DNA of 64,000 nt. It comes from Glycine soja. Lineage: Eukaryota; Streptophyta; Magnoliopsida; Fabales; Fabaceae. Made by a program: the position numbers and the translations under genes. The notes under the pieces were generated by a model that was not told the DNA's origin, did no database searches, and was given only the letters and a program-made list of their open reading frames with translations. Location: NCBI RefSeq assembly GCF_004193775.1, contig NC_041002.1, positions 37,917,112 through 37,981,111 on the forward strand. Reading direction: 5' to 3'. Every line of letters starts with the position of its first letter. The stretch's first letter is position 1. Positions 47,108 to 58,605 of this stretch are shown one piece after another.

Positions 47108-49861
47108 TGTAAGATCCTTCAAAACTTTAGATTGTTGGTTTGACGATGGAAGGTTTGAGGAGTTTGTGAAGTTGTCTAGGGAGGGGTTGAATGTAGAAGG
47201 ATGGGGCATATGTCTTAAAGGAAAAGTTAAAATTGTTGAAGTCAAATTCACAAGAGTGGAATTCATCTCAATTTGGAAACATTCATAGAAGGCATGAGTC
47301 CTTAGTAAGGCAAAAGTCAACAGGAATTGATTGCTTTTTCCGGGGAAGAAATGTCTCTAAGAATAGAGTTACAAGAGAAACTATGGGTTGTAATAAAGAC
47401 CAATGAGTCCTTAGTAAGGCAAAAGTCAAGAGCAACGTGACTTTTGGAGAGAGATAGTAATACTAAATATTTTCCATAGGGTCATGAATTATGTAATGTT
47501 GTGTTTTCTTAATTATTTGTTCAAGTGATTTAATTATATTACAAGAGAAATTAAATTTACATTAAGTGTTTGAATGAATTAATTTATTTATGAGTTAGTA
47601 ATGTTGAATATGTGTTTTATGTGTATTAGTGAGTTTTTGGAGTATTTAGGCCTAAAGTGATGGGCTTTAGAATTATGAGAGAGGAGCAGGTGTGTTTAGT
47701 GGAATCAAGGTGTAAATAGAGAGAAGTAGAAGAGTAAAAAAAACCTCCCAAAAACCCCTCGATCTCATAAACTTATAACAAAAGAGAATCTTTCATTTCC
47801 CCTCACTTCATCTTCTCCAAAAAAACCACCACTGAAGAAACTTTAAGCTTTGGTGTTATGCAAAAAGGGAGTTCCTTTCTTCTCCCTTTAGTATTGTTGG
47901 TTGTCTCTAGGTGAGGCAATCCCCCCCCCCTTTTCTCTCCTTGAGTTCATTTTTGTTTTCCCATGGACACTCTTCAAAACTTTATAAAAGTGTTCATTTT
48001 CAAGGTTTTAATGTGCTTTCTATTGGTTTTGGGGTTTTGGGTGGTATGGATGATGTAGAACTACTATAGGAGTGAAGAAAAGCGTTCATCTTGGACCCAA
48101 AGTCTTCTCTTTTACTCCTTCTCTTCATCTTAAAGCCAACTCATTGTGTTTGATAGGTAAGAGAAGCTTAAACCATCTCTAATCTTATGTTTTATGTGTG
48201 TTGAATCGTTGCTTTTGGTTTCCTAAATGTGTCTTAGTTTGATGTTCATGTTTGAAAATGATAAATTTGAGTTGAAATTCTATTTAGGAGCCATTAAAGG
48301 AGATTTGACAGAAATCACACAGGCTAGTTTGCAAACCTGTTGCGCTTAAGCGTCACCCAAGGTGCGCTTAAGTGAGGCAGGGGAGCTAACTTCTGGAAGT
48401 CCACGCTTACGCATCACCTAGGGTGTGCTTAAGCGAGACAGGATAGTTAGCTACTGTAAGTCCACACTTAAGCACCACCGAATATGCGCTTAAGCAAGAC
48501 AAGGGAGATAGCTATTATAAGTTTGCGCTTAAGCTACACTCAAGTTGCACTTAAGCAAGAGTCATCAGAAAGGAAGATAATGCCCAAGCTTAAGCACAAG
48601 GTAATCATACTTAAGCGAGGCTATCTGTCAAGTTTTCTTTTCTGCATATCATTTGAATTTCAATCTTAAATGCTTCTTAAGGTGTGTGTGATCCTTAAAT
48701 GGGATGAATGGAGTGACATATCTTGTTATTCTCATGTAATTCACATTTATATGATTGGTGTTTGATTATGGGAACTTGTGGTGTGAAAAGTCTCATGATG
48801 TTTAAATGAACTATGGGAGAGTTCATGTTTGGTGAGAAGGACATGAATGGTGAATCGGTGATGAATTGAACAAGATGTGAATAATGAATTGATGATATGT
48901 TGAATGTGATATATGATCATAACATGCATGCATTTTATGAATGACATTGCATGTGAGTAGGCATTTAACTTGAGGGTGCTAAGAAGGCTCTCAACCTAGT
49001 GTTGGAGGTTGTCGGTGGTGGCTAACAAGAATGGACCTATAGAATGGATAGGTGGGCGAATCCCTAAATAGATTAGGTCCTTGGAAGCCTTAGCAAGGTA
49101 AGCCACTACCCACCATTCATCCATTTTTGATAAAACCATAATTCCTCTATAGGGTTAATTTGAGTCTCCATGAATGGTTAGATCATAGAGTATAACTATG
49201 TTAAGGGATGCATTTGAGTTAGTCGCTTAAAGGTGAAATCTTCCAAGAGTAAAGAGTTAGTATGACATAACATGATAAATAGACATATGCATTGATATTT
49301 GTGACTTGAGAATAATGCGTTACTTGATGAGTTGTATAATTACATTGTTATTGGATATGTGAAGAATTTTCCATATATCTTGTGAAATTGTGAGATATTG
49401 TTTTCAATTATATGATTTTTTTTCTTTTAAAAATGAGTTTACCATTGCATTTTTTGTTGAACTGTAATGATCATGTCATTTGACAGGGAACGAATTATGT
49501 GTTGCTTCTGAGGAGCATGTCACTTAGGGTTGATATGGACTTGGTGGTAGGCTTAGGGGCAAGATCTGACTCTTAATCATTTATCTATTCTTTGTCCTAG
49601 TGGGGATCAACTTAGGATTTACATATGTATTTTTTTTTCTATGTTGTATTTATTTCCTTAATAGGACTCTTCAGATTTATTTGAAGTTTTGTTTGTGATG
49701 GTTTAATGATGTAGTGTCTTGGGGCACACATACCTTTATGTTTTATGTCTCGAGAACCTTTTATCAATGATGTTTATATGATATGCTCGTATTCATGAAA
49801 AATTTATGTGTATTTTCATTAATTAAATGATTTAAAGAGTTTATAAGGAGTAAAAGTGAAT
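47108..49861. repeat. Gypsy-like LTR sequence, right end not defined
   Basis: It starts near 'tgtaagatcc' (47108). It contains leader-like DNA with 'aaaaacccctcgatctc' (47750), a minisatellite (48325-48615) and blocks similar in style to long legume LTRs ('ctaagaaggctctcaacc'). No coding sequence was seen. The right side runs into a LINE at 49862. No target duplication could be fixed, so type and limits are tentative. Confidence 0.4.
48325..48615. repeat. Minisatellite with gcgcttaagcg core
   Basis: About four to five units of roughly 65 bases are present, each with two half-units 'tgcgcttaagcg' and 'tgcacttaagc' alternating with 'agctaactactggaagtcc'-like spacers. The core is palindromic around cttaag. 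Units differ by several substitutions. Confidence 0.75.
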
Positions 49862-52380
49862 CTTTTTGCATTAAAGTTTTTGTGCTTCATGTAATGGCAT
49901 CCGGGTTTGTTACAAATTGGAGGAGAAAAAAGAACTTGTTGAGGGGACTGAGAATGAATGGTGAGTGGGTGGAGGAGCCAAAGGAAGTGAAGGAAAAGGT
50001 ACACAATTTCTTTAGTGAAAGATTTAAGGAGCAGAGGTGGACAAGACCAAAGTTGATGAGGAGGATTTTAATAAGATATCCTAAGATGATAACCTTGCAT
50101 TAGTGGCACCCTTTGGTTAAGAGGAGATAAAGGAATTCGTTTAGGAGGAACTTGAAAAGCCCCAAACTTGATGGGTATAATTTCAAATTTATTAAGAAAT
50201 TTTGGGACCTTTTGAAGGTTGATGTAAAAATGACCTTGGATGAGTTTCACATACATAGTATTATCCTAGGAGGATCCAACTCATCCTTTATTTGTCTTGT
50301 CCCTAAGGTAGAGGATCCTATTCATTTGGGGAAGTATAGACCAATTTCCTTGGTAGGTTCTATGTACAAAATCTTAGCTAAGATCTTGGCTAGAATCCTA
50401 CCAAAGGTGATTGATGAAAGACAAAGTGCGCTCTTGAGTGGTAGGTCCTTGCTTCATAGTGCTCTTGTATCTAATGAAGCGGTTGACAAAGCAAAAAAGA
50501 AAAAGAAGCTGCTTTCTTTTCAAGGTGGATTTTCTATTATCATGTTAAGAAGATTGGACTTTTGTTTGAATGTGTGAGATGGATCAACGAGTGCTTGTCC
50601 ACTAGCTATGCCTCAATTCTTGTAAATGGGAGCCCAACATAGGAATTTAAATGGGAGAAAGGCCTTAGGAAAGGAGATCCCCTAACCCATTTCCTCTTTA
50701 CTATTGTGGTAGAGGTTTGAGTGATCTTATGAGAGAAGCGATAAGTAAAATCTTATTCAAAGGGTTCCTTATGCGAAAGAAAAAGGTAGATGTTAATCTT
50801 TTACAATATCATCCTTGGGGAGGCATCTTTGAGTAATGTGAAGGTTATCAAGTGCTTGATAAGGAGTTTTGAATTGGTTTCTGAGATTAAGGTAAATTTC
50901 CACAAGAGTAACTTTGGGGCGGTGAGGGTGGATGTGAAAGATGTGGAACGGTTTGCGGATCTCTTGAATTGTAGGACTTTGAACCTACCTTTTGTCTATT
51001 TGGGAATACCGATTGGTGCCAATCCAACACGTGAACAAACTTGGAGGAGTGTCATTGACAAATTCCAAATGAAGTTGGCTTCTTGGAAACACAAAGCATT
51101 ATCCTTGGCCAGAAGGGCATGTCTCATAAACTTGGTCTTAACTTCCCTACCCCTTTTTTCATGTCTTTTTTTTATAAAAAAAATTGTCCAAAGGGTGTCA
51201 TAAAGAAAATTGAGAGGATCCAACAAAAATTTTTGTGGGGTGGGTGTGAGGGTGACAACAAAATTTGTTAGGTGAGTTGGGAGAGGATTTGTTGTCCTAA
51301 AAGTCATGGAGGACTTGGAGTGAAAAACCTTGTTATTTGTAATGATGCTCTCTTATCAAAGTGGAGATGAAACTTTTTCCATTCTAACACTAGCCTATGG
51401 ATCATGGCTTTGGTGTCTAGATATGGTGGTTGGAGGAACCTAGTTAGGGAAGAAGTGAAGGGTAAGGAATCTATTTGGTAGAGGGATCCATGAAATGTAT
51501 GTGGGGGGGGGGGGGGGGGGGAGTGGTGTTGGTTGGTATGATAGCCTAGTGAAAGCTAGGTGAGGGGGGCTAAACATCTTTTTGGTTTGATAAGTGGTGT
51601 GGGATGAATAGTTTGGTGGCTTTTTTTCCTAAGAATGTTCCAAAATTTGGAACAAAAAGAAGGTTTGATTTGCAATTGAGGGAATTTGGTTGGTGAGACT
51701 TGATATGGACGTATGGATGGTTTGGATGTGAAATACTAGATAAAAATTTGTTCCTTGAAAAGATGAATGGTGTCACTTTATCAAAAAGTGAGATAGATAC
51801 ATGGTTATGGAGAGGAAGCACTACCAGAGTATTTACAATGCATCTATATATAAGGAACTTTTATGCTCTGTGAAAGGAAGCTCAAAGGTGGACTTATATT
51901 CATAAATCTAGAAGTTTTCTATCCTGCCCAAGGCTAAAATATTGTTGTGGAGATTATGTCTCAATAGACTACCTATGCTTGATAACTTGAGGATAAGAAA
52001 TTGCATAGAAGAGTTAGAATTGAACATGTGCCCATTGTGTGGTGTTGCTACAGAAGCTGTGACATACCTCTTTTTTTCTTGCTCGAAAATGGAATCAATT
52101 TGGAAGCAATGGATGTCATGGCTAGGAATCTACGCTATGTTGTCTGAGGACATACACATGCACATCAAATAATTTTCGGGAAAAACTCTATAAAGAAAAA
52201 AAATGCATAGATATCTCATGGGGGGCTATTATTGGGTGTATTTGGAACCAACACAGTGAGTGTGTTTTCAGAGGAAGGGTACTCCACAAAAAGAAAGTAT
52301 TGCAGTAAAGCATCTTTATAGTGTGGAGTTGGTTCAAGGCTCACAAAGGTAATTCTATTTTCTCTTTCAGTTAGTAGATG
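49862..52380 (+). pseudogene. LINE (non-LTR retrotransposon) reverse transcriptase, decayed and 5'-truncated
   Basis: Frames on the plus strand give VTNWRRKKNLLRGLRMNGEW, then LGKYRPISLVGSMYKILAKI and DERQSALLSGRSLLHSALVS (RT fingers/palm), then KGLRKGDPLT, and LNLPFVYLGIPIGANPTREQ with SWKHKALSLARRACLINLVL. A zf-RVT block follows (LWRLCLNRLPMLDNLRIRNC, MCPLCGVATEAVTYLF). Several frameshifts and stops break it. Near 50800 the YADD catalytic site is missing: VNLLQY runs directly into other sequence, as if some 14 bases were lost. The endonuclease half is absent. A run of about 20 G at 51502-51521 is part of the decay. Confidence 0.9.
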
Positions 52381-53143
52381 ATCAATCTTGAACGGAGTTT
52401 TCGTGATGCTTTACAATGGTTTGTTGAAATTGGAATAAGTTGGGGAGGGAGGAATGAATACATTGTGAGTGTGTTGGAGGCGTCTTTTCTTATTAACATA
52501 CTTCACGTGTAGTGAAGTGGTGTTGGGGGTAGGGAACCAGGGACACATAATTGTATAGTAAAATAGTAAGGTGAGCTCTTTTATTTTGGTCTACTGATTT
52601 TGCTTGTGTTTGATGCAGGTTATAGTTATTTATGATAACAACTACATAAATGATATATAAAAGATGAGTTTAAAAAAAACAGGATATAAAATAATAGCTA
52701 TTAATAGAAGACACAGAAAATAATAAGGAATTCAATGAGATGGGAATGTTAGGACTTAACATGCATTATTTGCCTAAAATGTATTATTTTATATTTTTAT
52801 CTACTAATTAGGCGAATTTTTCCTACCCACATCTATTAGAATACTTGTCCCTGATGTCTCATGATGACAAGTCTATTTTACCTATCTATCTCCCAAATGT
52901 CTTTGCAAAGACTCAATAGATAAAATGCATGAAGTCCTAATTCTAGCTAGATGCTTGCTTTGATGCATGGACATAATGCAATCACTCTATGTCTAACAAT
53001 GATTTTATTAAGATACCCCTTCCTTTTAGTTCTATTAGAAATTACCCTTTGTCAAGCGACTAATCTCTAGAACTGATGCATATAAGACCTTCCATGTATT
53101 TGTGGAAGCAAAGCTTCATGATGAACCAACAATGATTCAAAGG
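52381..53143. other. Repeat-derived DNA without a gene
   Basis: The end of the LINE trailer is followed by sequence that reappears in diverged form after the SIRE-like LTR: 'attaccctttgtcaagcga' at 53042 against 'attaccctctgtcgagcac' at 54781. It is likely part of another retrotransposon. No coding frame was recognised. Confidence 0.4.
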
Positions 53144-53199
53144 TGTTTTGATGATAACAATGATGACAACAAAAGATGATCAAAGAACATCCATCTCAA

Positions 53200-53365
53200 G
53201 AGAATCAAGAACAAGTCAAGAGTTCAAGAATCAAGAAGAATTCAAGACTCAAGAAGAAAGCCTACAATCAAGAATCAAGATTCAAGATTTAAGATCTCAA
53301 GAATCAAGATCAAGATTCAAGACTCAAGATTCAAGAATAAAGAAAAGACTCAATCAAGATAAGTA
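53200..53365. repeat. Simple repeat built on tcaagaatcaaga
   Basis: Many overlapping copies of 'caagaatcaaga' and 'caagattcaaga' lie inside the SIRE-like LTR. The resulting open frame of repeated Q, S and R residues is low-complexity and not a gene. Confidence 0.8.
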
Positions 53366-53444
53366 TTAAAAAGTTTTTTTCAAAACTTTGAGTAGCACAT
53401 GAGTTTTTGACAAAACCTTTACCAAAGAGTTTTTACTCTCTGGT

Positions 53445-53695
53445 AATCGATTACCATAATGTTGTAATCGATTACCAGTAGCAAAATAAGTTTGAAAATG
53501 TTTTCAAATTGAATTTACAACGTTCCAAATATTTTCAAAAGGCTGTAATCGATTACAATGTTTTGGTAATCGATTACCAGTGTCCTTGAACGTTGAAATT
53601 CAAATTTAAATATGAAGAGTCACATTGTTTCACTCAAAAGCTTTGTGTAATCGATTACACATATTTGGTAATCGATTACCAGTGTTTGTTTCTGA
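53445..53695. repeat. Array of ggtaatcgattacc palindromes
   Basis: Six near-perfect copies of (g)gtaatcgattac(c) occur in three pairs, each pair separated by roughly 15 bases. Each copy is its own reverse complement. They lie upstream of the TATA-like box of the LTR, where enhancer-type sites would be expected; this role is inference. Confidence 0.8.
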
Positions 53696-54289
53696 AAAAT
53701 CTAAAGATGTAACTCTTCAAAAAGGTTTTGAATTTTTCAAATGGGTTTTAAGTTTTTCTAAAAGTTCTAATTCTTCTGAATGGTCTTATTGACCAGACAT
53801 GAAGAGTCTATAAAAGCAAGGCTTTGTTTTGCATTTTGAATCAATCATTTTTCAATCTTTCTAACAATCTCTTATAATCCTATACAAGCCTTGAATCTCT
53901 TGAAATCTCTTTGAACTTCTTCTTCTTCTTCTTTGTACCAAAAGCTTTCTGAAGTTTTCTGGTTTTCCAAACCTTGAAAACTTGTGCTATTCATCCTTTT
54001 CATCCTCTTCTCCCTTTGTCAAAAAGAATTCGCCAAGGACTAACCGCCTGAATTCTTTTTGTGTCTCTCTTCTCTCTTTTCCAAAAGAAGGAAGGACTAA
54101 CCGTCTGAATTCTTTTGTGTCTCCCTTCTCCCTTGTCAAAGAATTCAAAACGACGCAGTCTGAGAATTCGTTTGATTCTTCCCATTCCCTAATACAAAAG
54201 CGTTCAAAGGTTTAACCGCCTGAGAATTCTTTTGTATCCCCATTCACAAAAGTATCAAAGGTGTAACAGCCTGAGATCTTTGTCTTAAC

Positions 54290-54445
54290 ACATTGGAGGG
54301 TACATCCTTTGTGGTACAAGTAGAGGGTACATCTACTTGGGTTTGACTGAGAACAAGAGAGGGTACATCTCTTGTGGATCAGTTCTAGTGGAGGGTACAT
54401 CCACTAGGTTCAAAGAGAACAAGGGAGGGTACATCCCTTGTGGAT
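54290..54445. repeat. Tandem gagggtacatc units
   Basis: Five units have the form X-gagggtacatc-X', where the words on either side are inverted copies, for example 'acaagtagagggtacatc' with 'tacttg', 'agtggagggtacatcc' with 'actag', and 'aagggagggtacatcc' with 'cttgt'. Each unit could fold into a hairpin with gagggtaca in or near the loop. They lie downstream of the TATA-like box in the SIRE-like LTR. Confidence 0.75.
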
Positions 54446-54765
54446 CTTTGCTTGTAAAAGGATTTTTACAAGGTTGAAAGAAATCTCAAGGACCGCAGGT
54501 CGCTTGGAGACTGGAGGTAGGCACGGGTTTGTGCTGAACCAGTATAAAAATCTTTGTGTGTTTGTTTCCTTCTTCCCTACTCTTTTACTTTCCGCTATGC
54601 ATTTAATTTCCGCTTTTACTTTCTGTTAAGATTCTCTTCTACTCCTCTTCTCTTAACAATTTAGTAAAAGCCTTAAAAGAGTAAAATTTTAATTGGTAAA
54701 GTTTTAGGAATAATTAATTCAACCCCCCCCCCTTCTTAATTATTCTGAGGCCACTCGATCCAACA

Positions 54766-57700
54766 GTATTCCTATTAAGGATTACCCTCTGTCGAGCACC
54801 TAACTCCTAAAGATGATGCAAGGATAAATGATACATGAAATTAAAATAAGAAAGGATAATATGAAAGAAAATACCTGTTTACATTGATAGATATGAAACA
54901 TACAATATATCTTTTGGTTTTTTAGACTTGGCAGATCCTAACTAAGAGTTTAGCCTCTCATAACCATAAAGGGTCTTACACTTGAAAAGAGGTATAGAAA
55001 TTGATGAAGGAGAATGGATGGAAAAAAGGAATAGAAAATAATGGAAGAGAAGAAAGAATTCCCTAGGAAGAGTTCTTAGACTTTGGGTGTGTTTTAAAGT
55101 GCTCTGAGACTCAGTGTATTTTTTCTTTTTGGCTTGACTCTCTTTTTATAGTTGCTAGAGTGGACTTGGGCTTGCGCGGTAAGCCTGCGCTGCTCATTTA
55201 ACATGGGTGCCTGTTTTCGCGCTTAGCGTCAGTGCGCGCTTAACGTGTCTCTTCTCCCTTAGCGAGAGTGCCTGTATTCGCACTGGACGCATGCTGCGCA
55301 CTGAGCGCGTTTTGAGTTGGGCCTTTTTCATATTTTTGTTATCTTTTGCATCTTTTTATCTTTTAATTCCTCATTTTTATATCTGTAAATCATGAATAAA
55401 AAAAACTCATTTCTTAATAATTAAACATAAATAGCTGTTCAATAAATATTTTTAAAGTTATTTTCATTATATTTTAAATTTTTAACTCATATTTAACAGT
55501 TATATATATAACAAAATAATAATAATGTAAGATCTTCATTTACATGTTTGAATTTGGGGAGAGAGTTTTCTAGAAAAACCACCTCCATTGGGGTTTCGCC
55601 CTAAACCTTGGCAACCTCTGCCGCTATTTGTCCTGGATCATTCCTCTGTCTAACTTTAGAATCTCCAGGGCCCATTGCCCCACCAGAACGTTCCGTTATC
55701 ACACGTAAATCCTTTCCCATAGCTTTATCCAATTCGTGTGACATTCCTCGGAGCCAACTCCCTAAACCTTGTGTTAAAGGAGATGCAATCTCAATATAAA
55801 TTTTAGAGGTGGAGCACCAATAGGTACTGCAAAGTTGCAGAAACAACCTTCATCGACGATTGATTTTGACTAAAGGTTCAAAACCTATTCTCTTGAACAT
55901 AGGGAAAAGTTATTGAAGCTCTGAAAATTGATTCCCTTTAGGAGAGGATACTACGAATTCATCTTTGTTTTTGTGGAAGACTTGAGAAGTGTTTGGGTGG
56001 TGGCATCCTAGAATCTTCAACTAGGATTGCTACACCTTTACTAGTGGAGTCAAGATTTTAATCCGCACACCAAAAAGGAAAACACATCCCCAAGTCTAGA
56101 TTATAAACTTTGATCTCCCCTAACGATACTGGAGATCGATGATTTTATTTGAAATGCCAGTGCTGTAGGAACCTCTATAGCGCTTGGAAGGGCTACTAAA
56201 AGTAGAGCATTTGGGCATTTCACTCATTTTCTAGTTGATATAGATCAATCCATGAAGCTTCCCTCTAAAATTATAGTGAAGTGGGAAACATTTGCTTTCT
56301 TTCTAGACATTTAATATGAGATGCCTCCGTCCCCCCACCCCTTTTGCTCTTTTTGTAAAACTGTTGGGCGAGGTTTGGAGGAGCGTAAGAAGGAAAATCT
56401 CCATCAAGAACATAATTAAGTCAATCAATGGGAATCAACCTTCATATTGTTTCATCCCTATGCTATTGATTAAGATTTCTTAACATCGCTTCATCCTTGA
56501 GCTATTAAGAAAAAAACTTGTTGATTCTCCAAACTCTCTATCCTTGCCCTTACAAAGCCTAGCTATTTTTAGATTTCTCTTCTTTAATCTTTTAATTTTG
56601 TTAAATATTGTTGAATTTTCAATCAATAATTTAAAATAAAGTAGTAGATACTAATAATAAAAAAATGGTATTTTCATGCCAATGATTAAGTACACTTTAT
56701 TTTAACACGCGACTAAAATGTATTTGTTGCAGTAATGATACCCACTCAATTCACATACATTAAATAAATTACCTTTTCTCTTTTTGTCTCAAATTTGTAA
56801 TGTGGTGTTATTACATTATTGATTGTGTTTAACAATGATATATTGAGCCTGTATGTAACACCCTAAAGGTATTACTTCTACTATGCCCAGACTTCTAGGG
56901 CATGGAAACTATATATGAATAGAAATTGTGAATATAAAAACACCAAAGGTTTCTATACGGAAACTAAAAGCAAAAGCATAAATTATAACTAATGAAAATC
57001 CTTGGACATAAAACATAAAACATAAACTCCCATGCATTGGGACAACTAAGCCATATTCTTTTGCAAACAGTTCCACACTCTTGGTTCCCACCTAAGAGAG
57101 AGTAAACTTACTTAACCTGAAAAATATACAACTGAAAGAAATGAGACATGTTGTTTCAGTGAATGCTCTAAACACTTTAGGCTAACTCAACTACCCTGGT
57201 AATCATTTTTTTAGCCTCCTTAGCTTCAACTCTCGTTGAACCACTAGGAATTATATTTACTTATAAACTAGACCATACAAATCAGTACTCATTCTCACAA
57301 CTATTATCTAAACTGACAAATGTTGTTATTTTACTAGATCATTTCTTATTCCTTTTTATTTTACTAAGCCACTCATCATTCTTAACTTTAGCTCTTAGAG
57401 TTGACCTCCTTGGTGAAGCCAGGGACCTCTAGTGCACTAATACACCTAAATTTTAACCTTTCACCTTGACCTCTCAGTTAGGGTCTTAAGTTACCATCGC
57501 TTTGGATGAAGATGTGTTTATCCTATCTGATACTTTTCTTTCTCATTTGCTCAACTAGGGCTTTCTTAACCTTTCTCAGGGACATAACCCCTCACTTCTC
57601 ATGCATGCATTACGTAGGTAATTATGATCAGTCATTCATCTAATGTTTCTACTTTCTGTGTGGTTTTGATTATTTTTCACTTAACTCCCGTCTTTTGCTT

Positions 57701-58605
57701 GGCTGAGCTCTATCATCAAGAGGTGTCTCTCTTGAAACAACCTTTTATTAAAGCATCAATCTAAGTGGCTGCACCATCTTTTATTATCAAAGCGGTACCC
57801 TACAATGCTCTTCCCTTATGAAGAAGATATTCTTCCCTTACCGTAGAATGCTTGTGTCATATGCTTATTAAAAATTGACAAAATAAATATACATTTTCAA
57901 TGTTTTCATTTTTAAAATAAAGAAGAATGGAAAACTAAACCAACCATATTTAAAACTTAAAATATGAAAAAACATTCTTTTTAACCAAACGAACTCATAA
58001 CTACTTGTCCTATTTCTTTCGGTAATATTTATCCTCTCACAAACTCTTCTTTTTGTATTATTTTATAAATGCTTAAACATATTTTAGTTTCTCAAATTTG
58101 AGGTAAGTTTATTTTTAGTCTCTCAACTTTAAAATTGATCTTAGTTTAGTTCCTATAATTTGAAAAAAAAAGAGCTTGTTTTAGTCTCTTTACCCAATCA
58201 TTATTAGAAACTTTTGCTTACACGACTAATAAATTATAAGTTACATGATAAACCATTTTAATTTTATATTCTTATTATTAAACATCCTGCCACACAACAT
58301 TTGAGCAGAAGACGTTTGAGGAGAGGGACTAAAGAATTTTTTTTCAAATTACATATATAAACTAAAAACATCTTTACACCAATTTTTATAAGTTTACAAT
58401 CAAGTGCATTAAGATAAATCACATCAAACAATATAAGATTATTACTTTATATAGAACATGATTTTTGGTCCAAGCATGTTAATCCAACACCACAACTAAA
58501 ATCCAAAGAAGCTAATCAACGGCAAAAATAGCATGCTACCGTCCCACCGAGCAAGAGACATTATTAGCTTATAATTTCTCCACACTTGTGAATTGTGATT
58601 CACTC
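54766..58605. other. Intergenic DNA with transposon remnants, no intact gene
   Basis: 54766-55550 looks like retrotransposon DNA and includes a GC-rich stretch (55165-55315) with repeated gcgcttagcg-type words. At 55608-55860 the minus strand reads RGMSHELDKAMGKDLRVITE then RSGGAMGPGDSKVRQR, which looks protein-like but is unrecognised; similar broken frames continue to about 56400, so it may be a transposon ORF1 remnant. 56854 begins tgtaacacccta, a possible LTR start with no matching end. The rest is AT-rich. Confidence 0.4.

Larger units (their letters stand above)
53144..54765 (+). mobile_element. SIRE-like copia LTR, solo
   Basis: It begins tgttttgatgataacaatg and ends cactcgatccaaca. 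It holds features known from soybean SIRE-type LTRs: repeated taatcgattacca palindromes, a TATA-like 'ctataaaagcaagg' near 53808, and repeated gagggtacatc units. No gag-pol lies beside it. Flanking pentamers (aaagg and gtatt) do not match, so the target site is unresolved. The plus orientation is inferred from the TATA box. Confidence 0.7.

Noticed and set aside
47880..47935. Poly-C run as a possible regulatory element
   Set aside because: A simple homopolymer with no supporting context; comparable runs occur at 54723 and 51502.
53148..53369. Open frame rich in Q, S and R
   Set aside because: Pure product of the tcaagaatcaaga simple repeat in the SIRE-like LTR.
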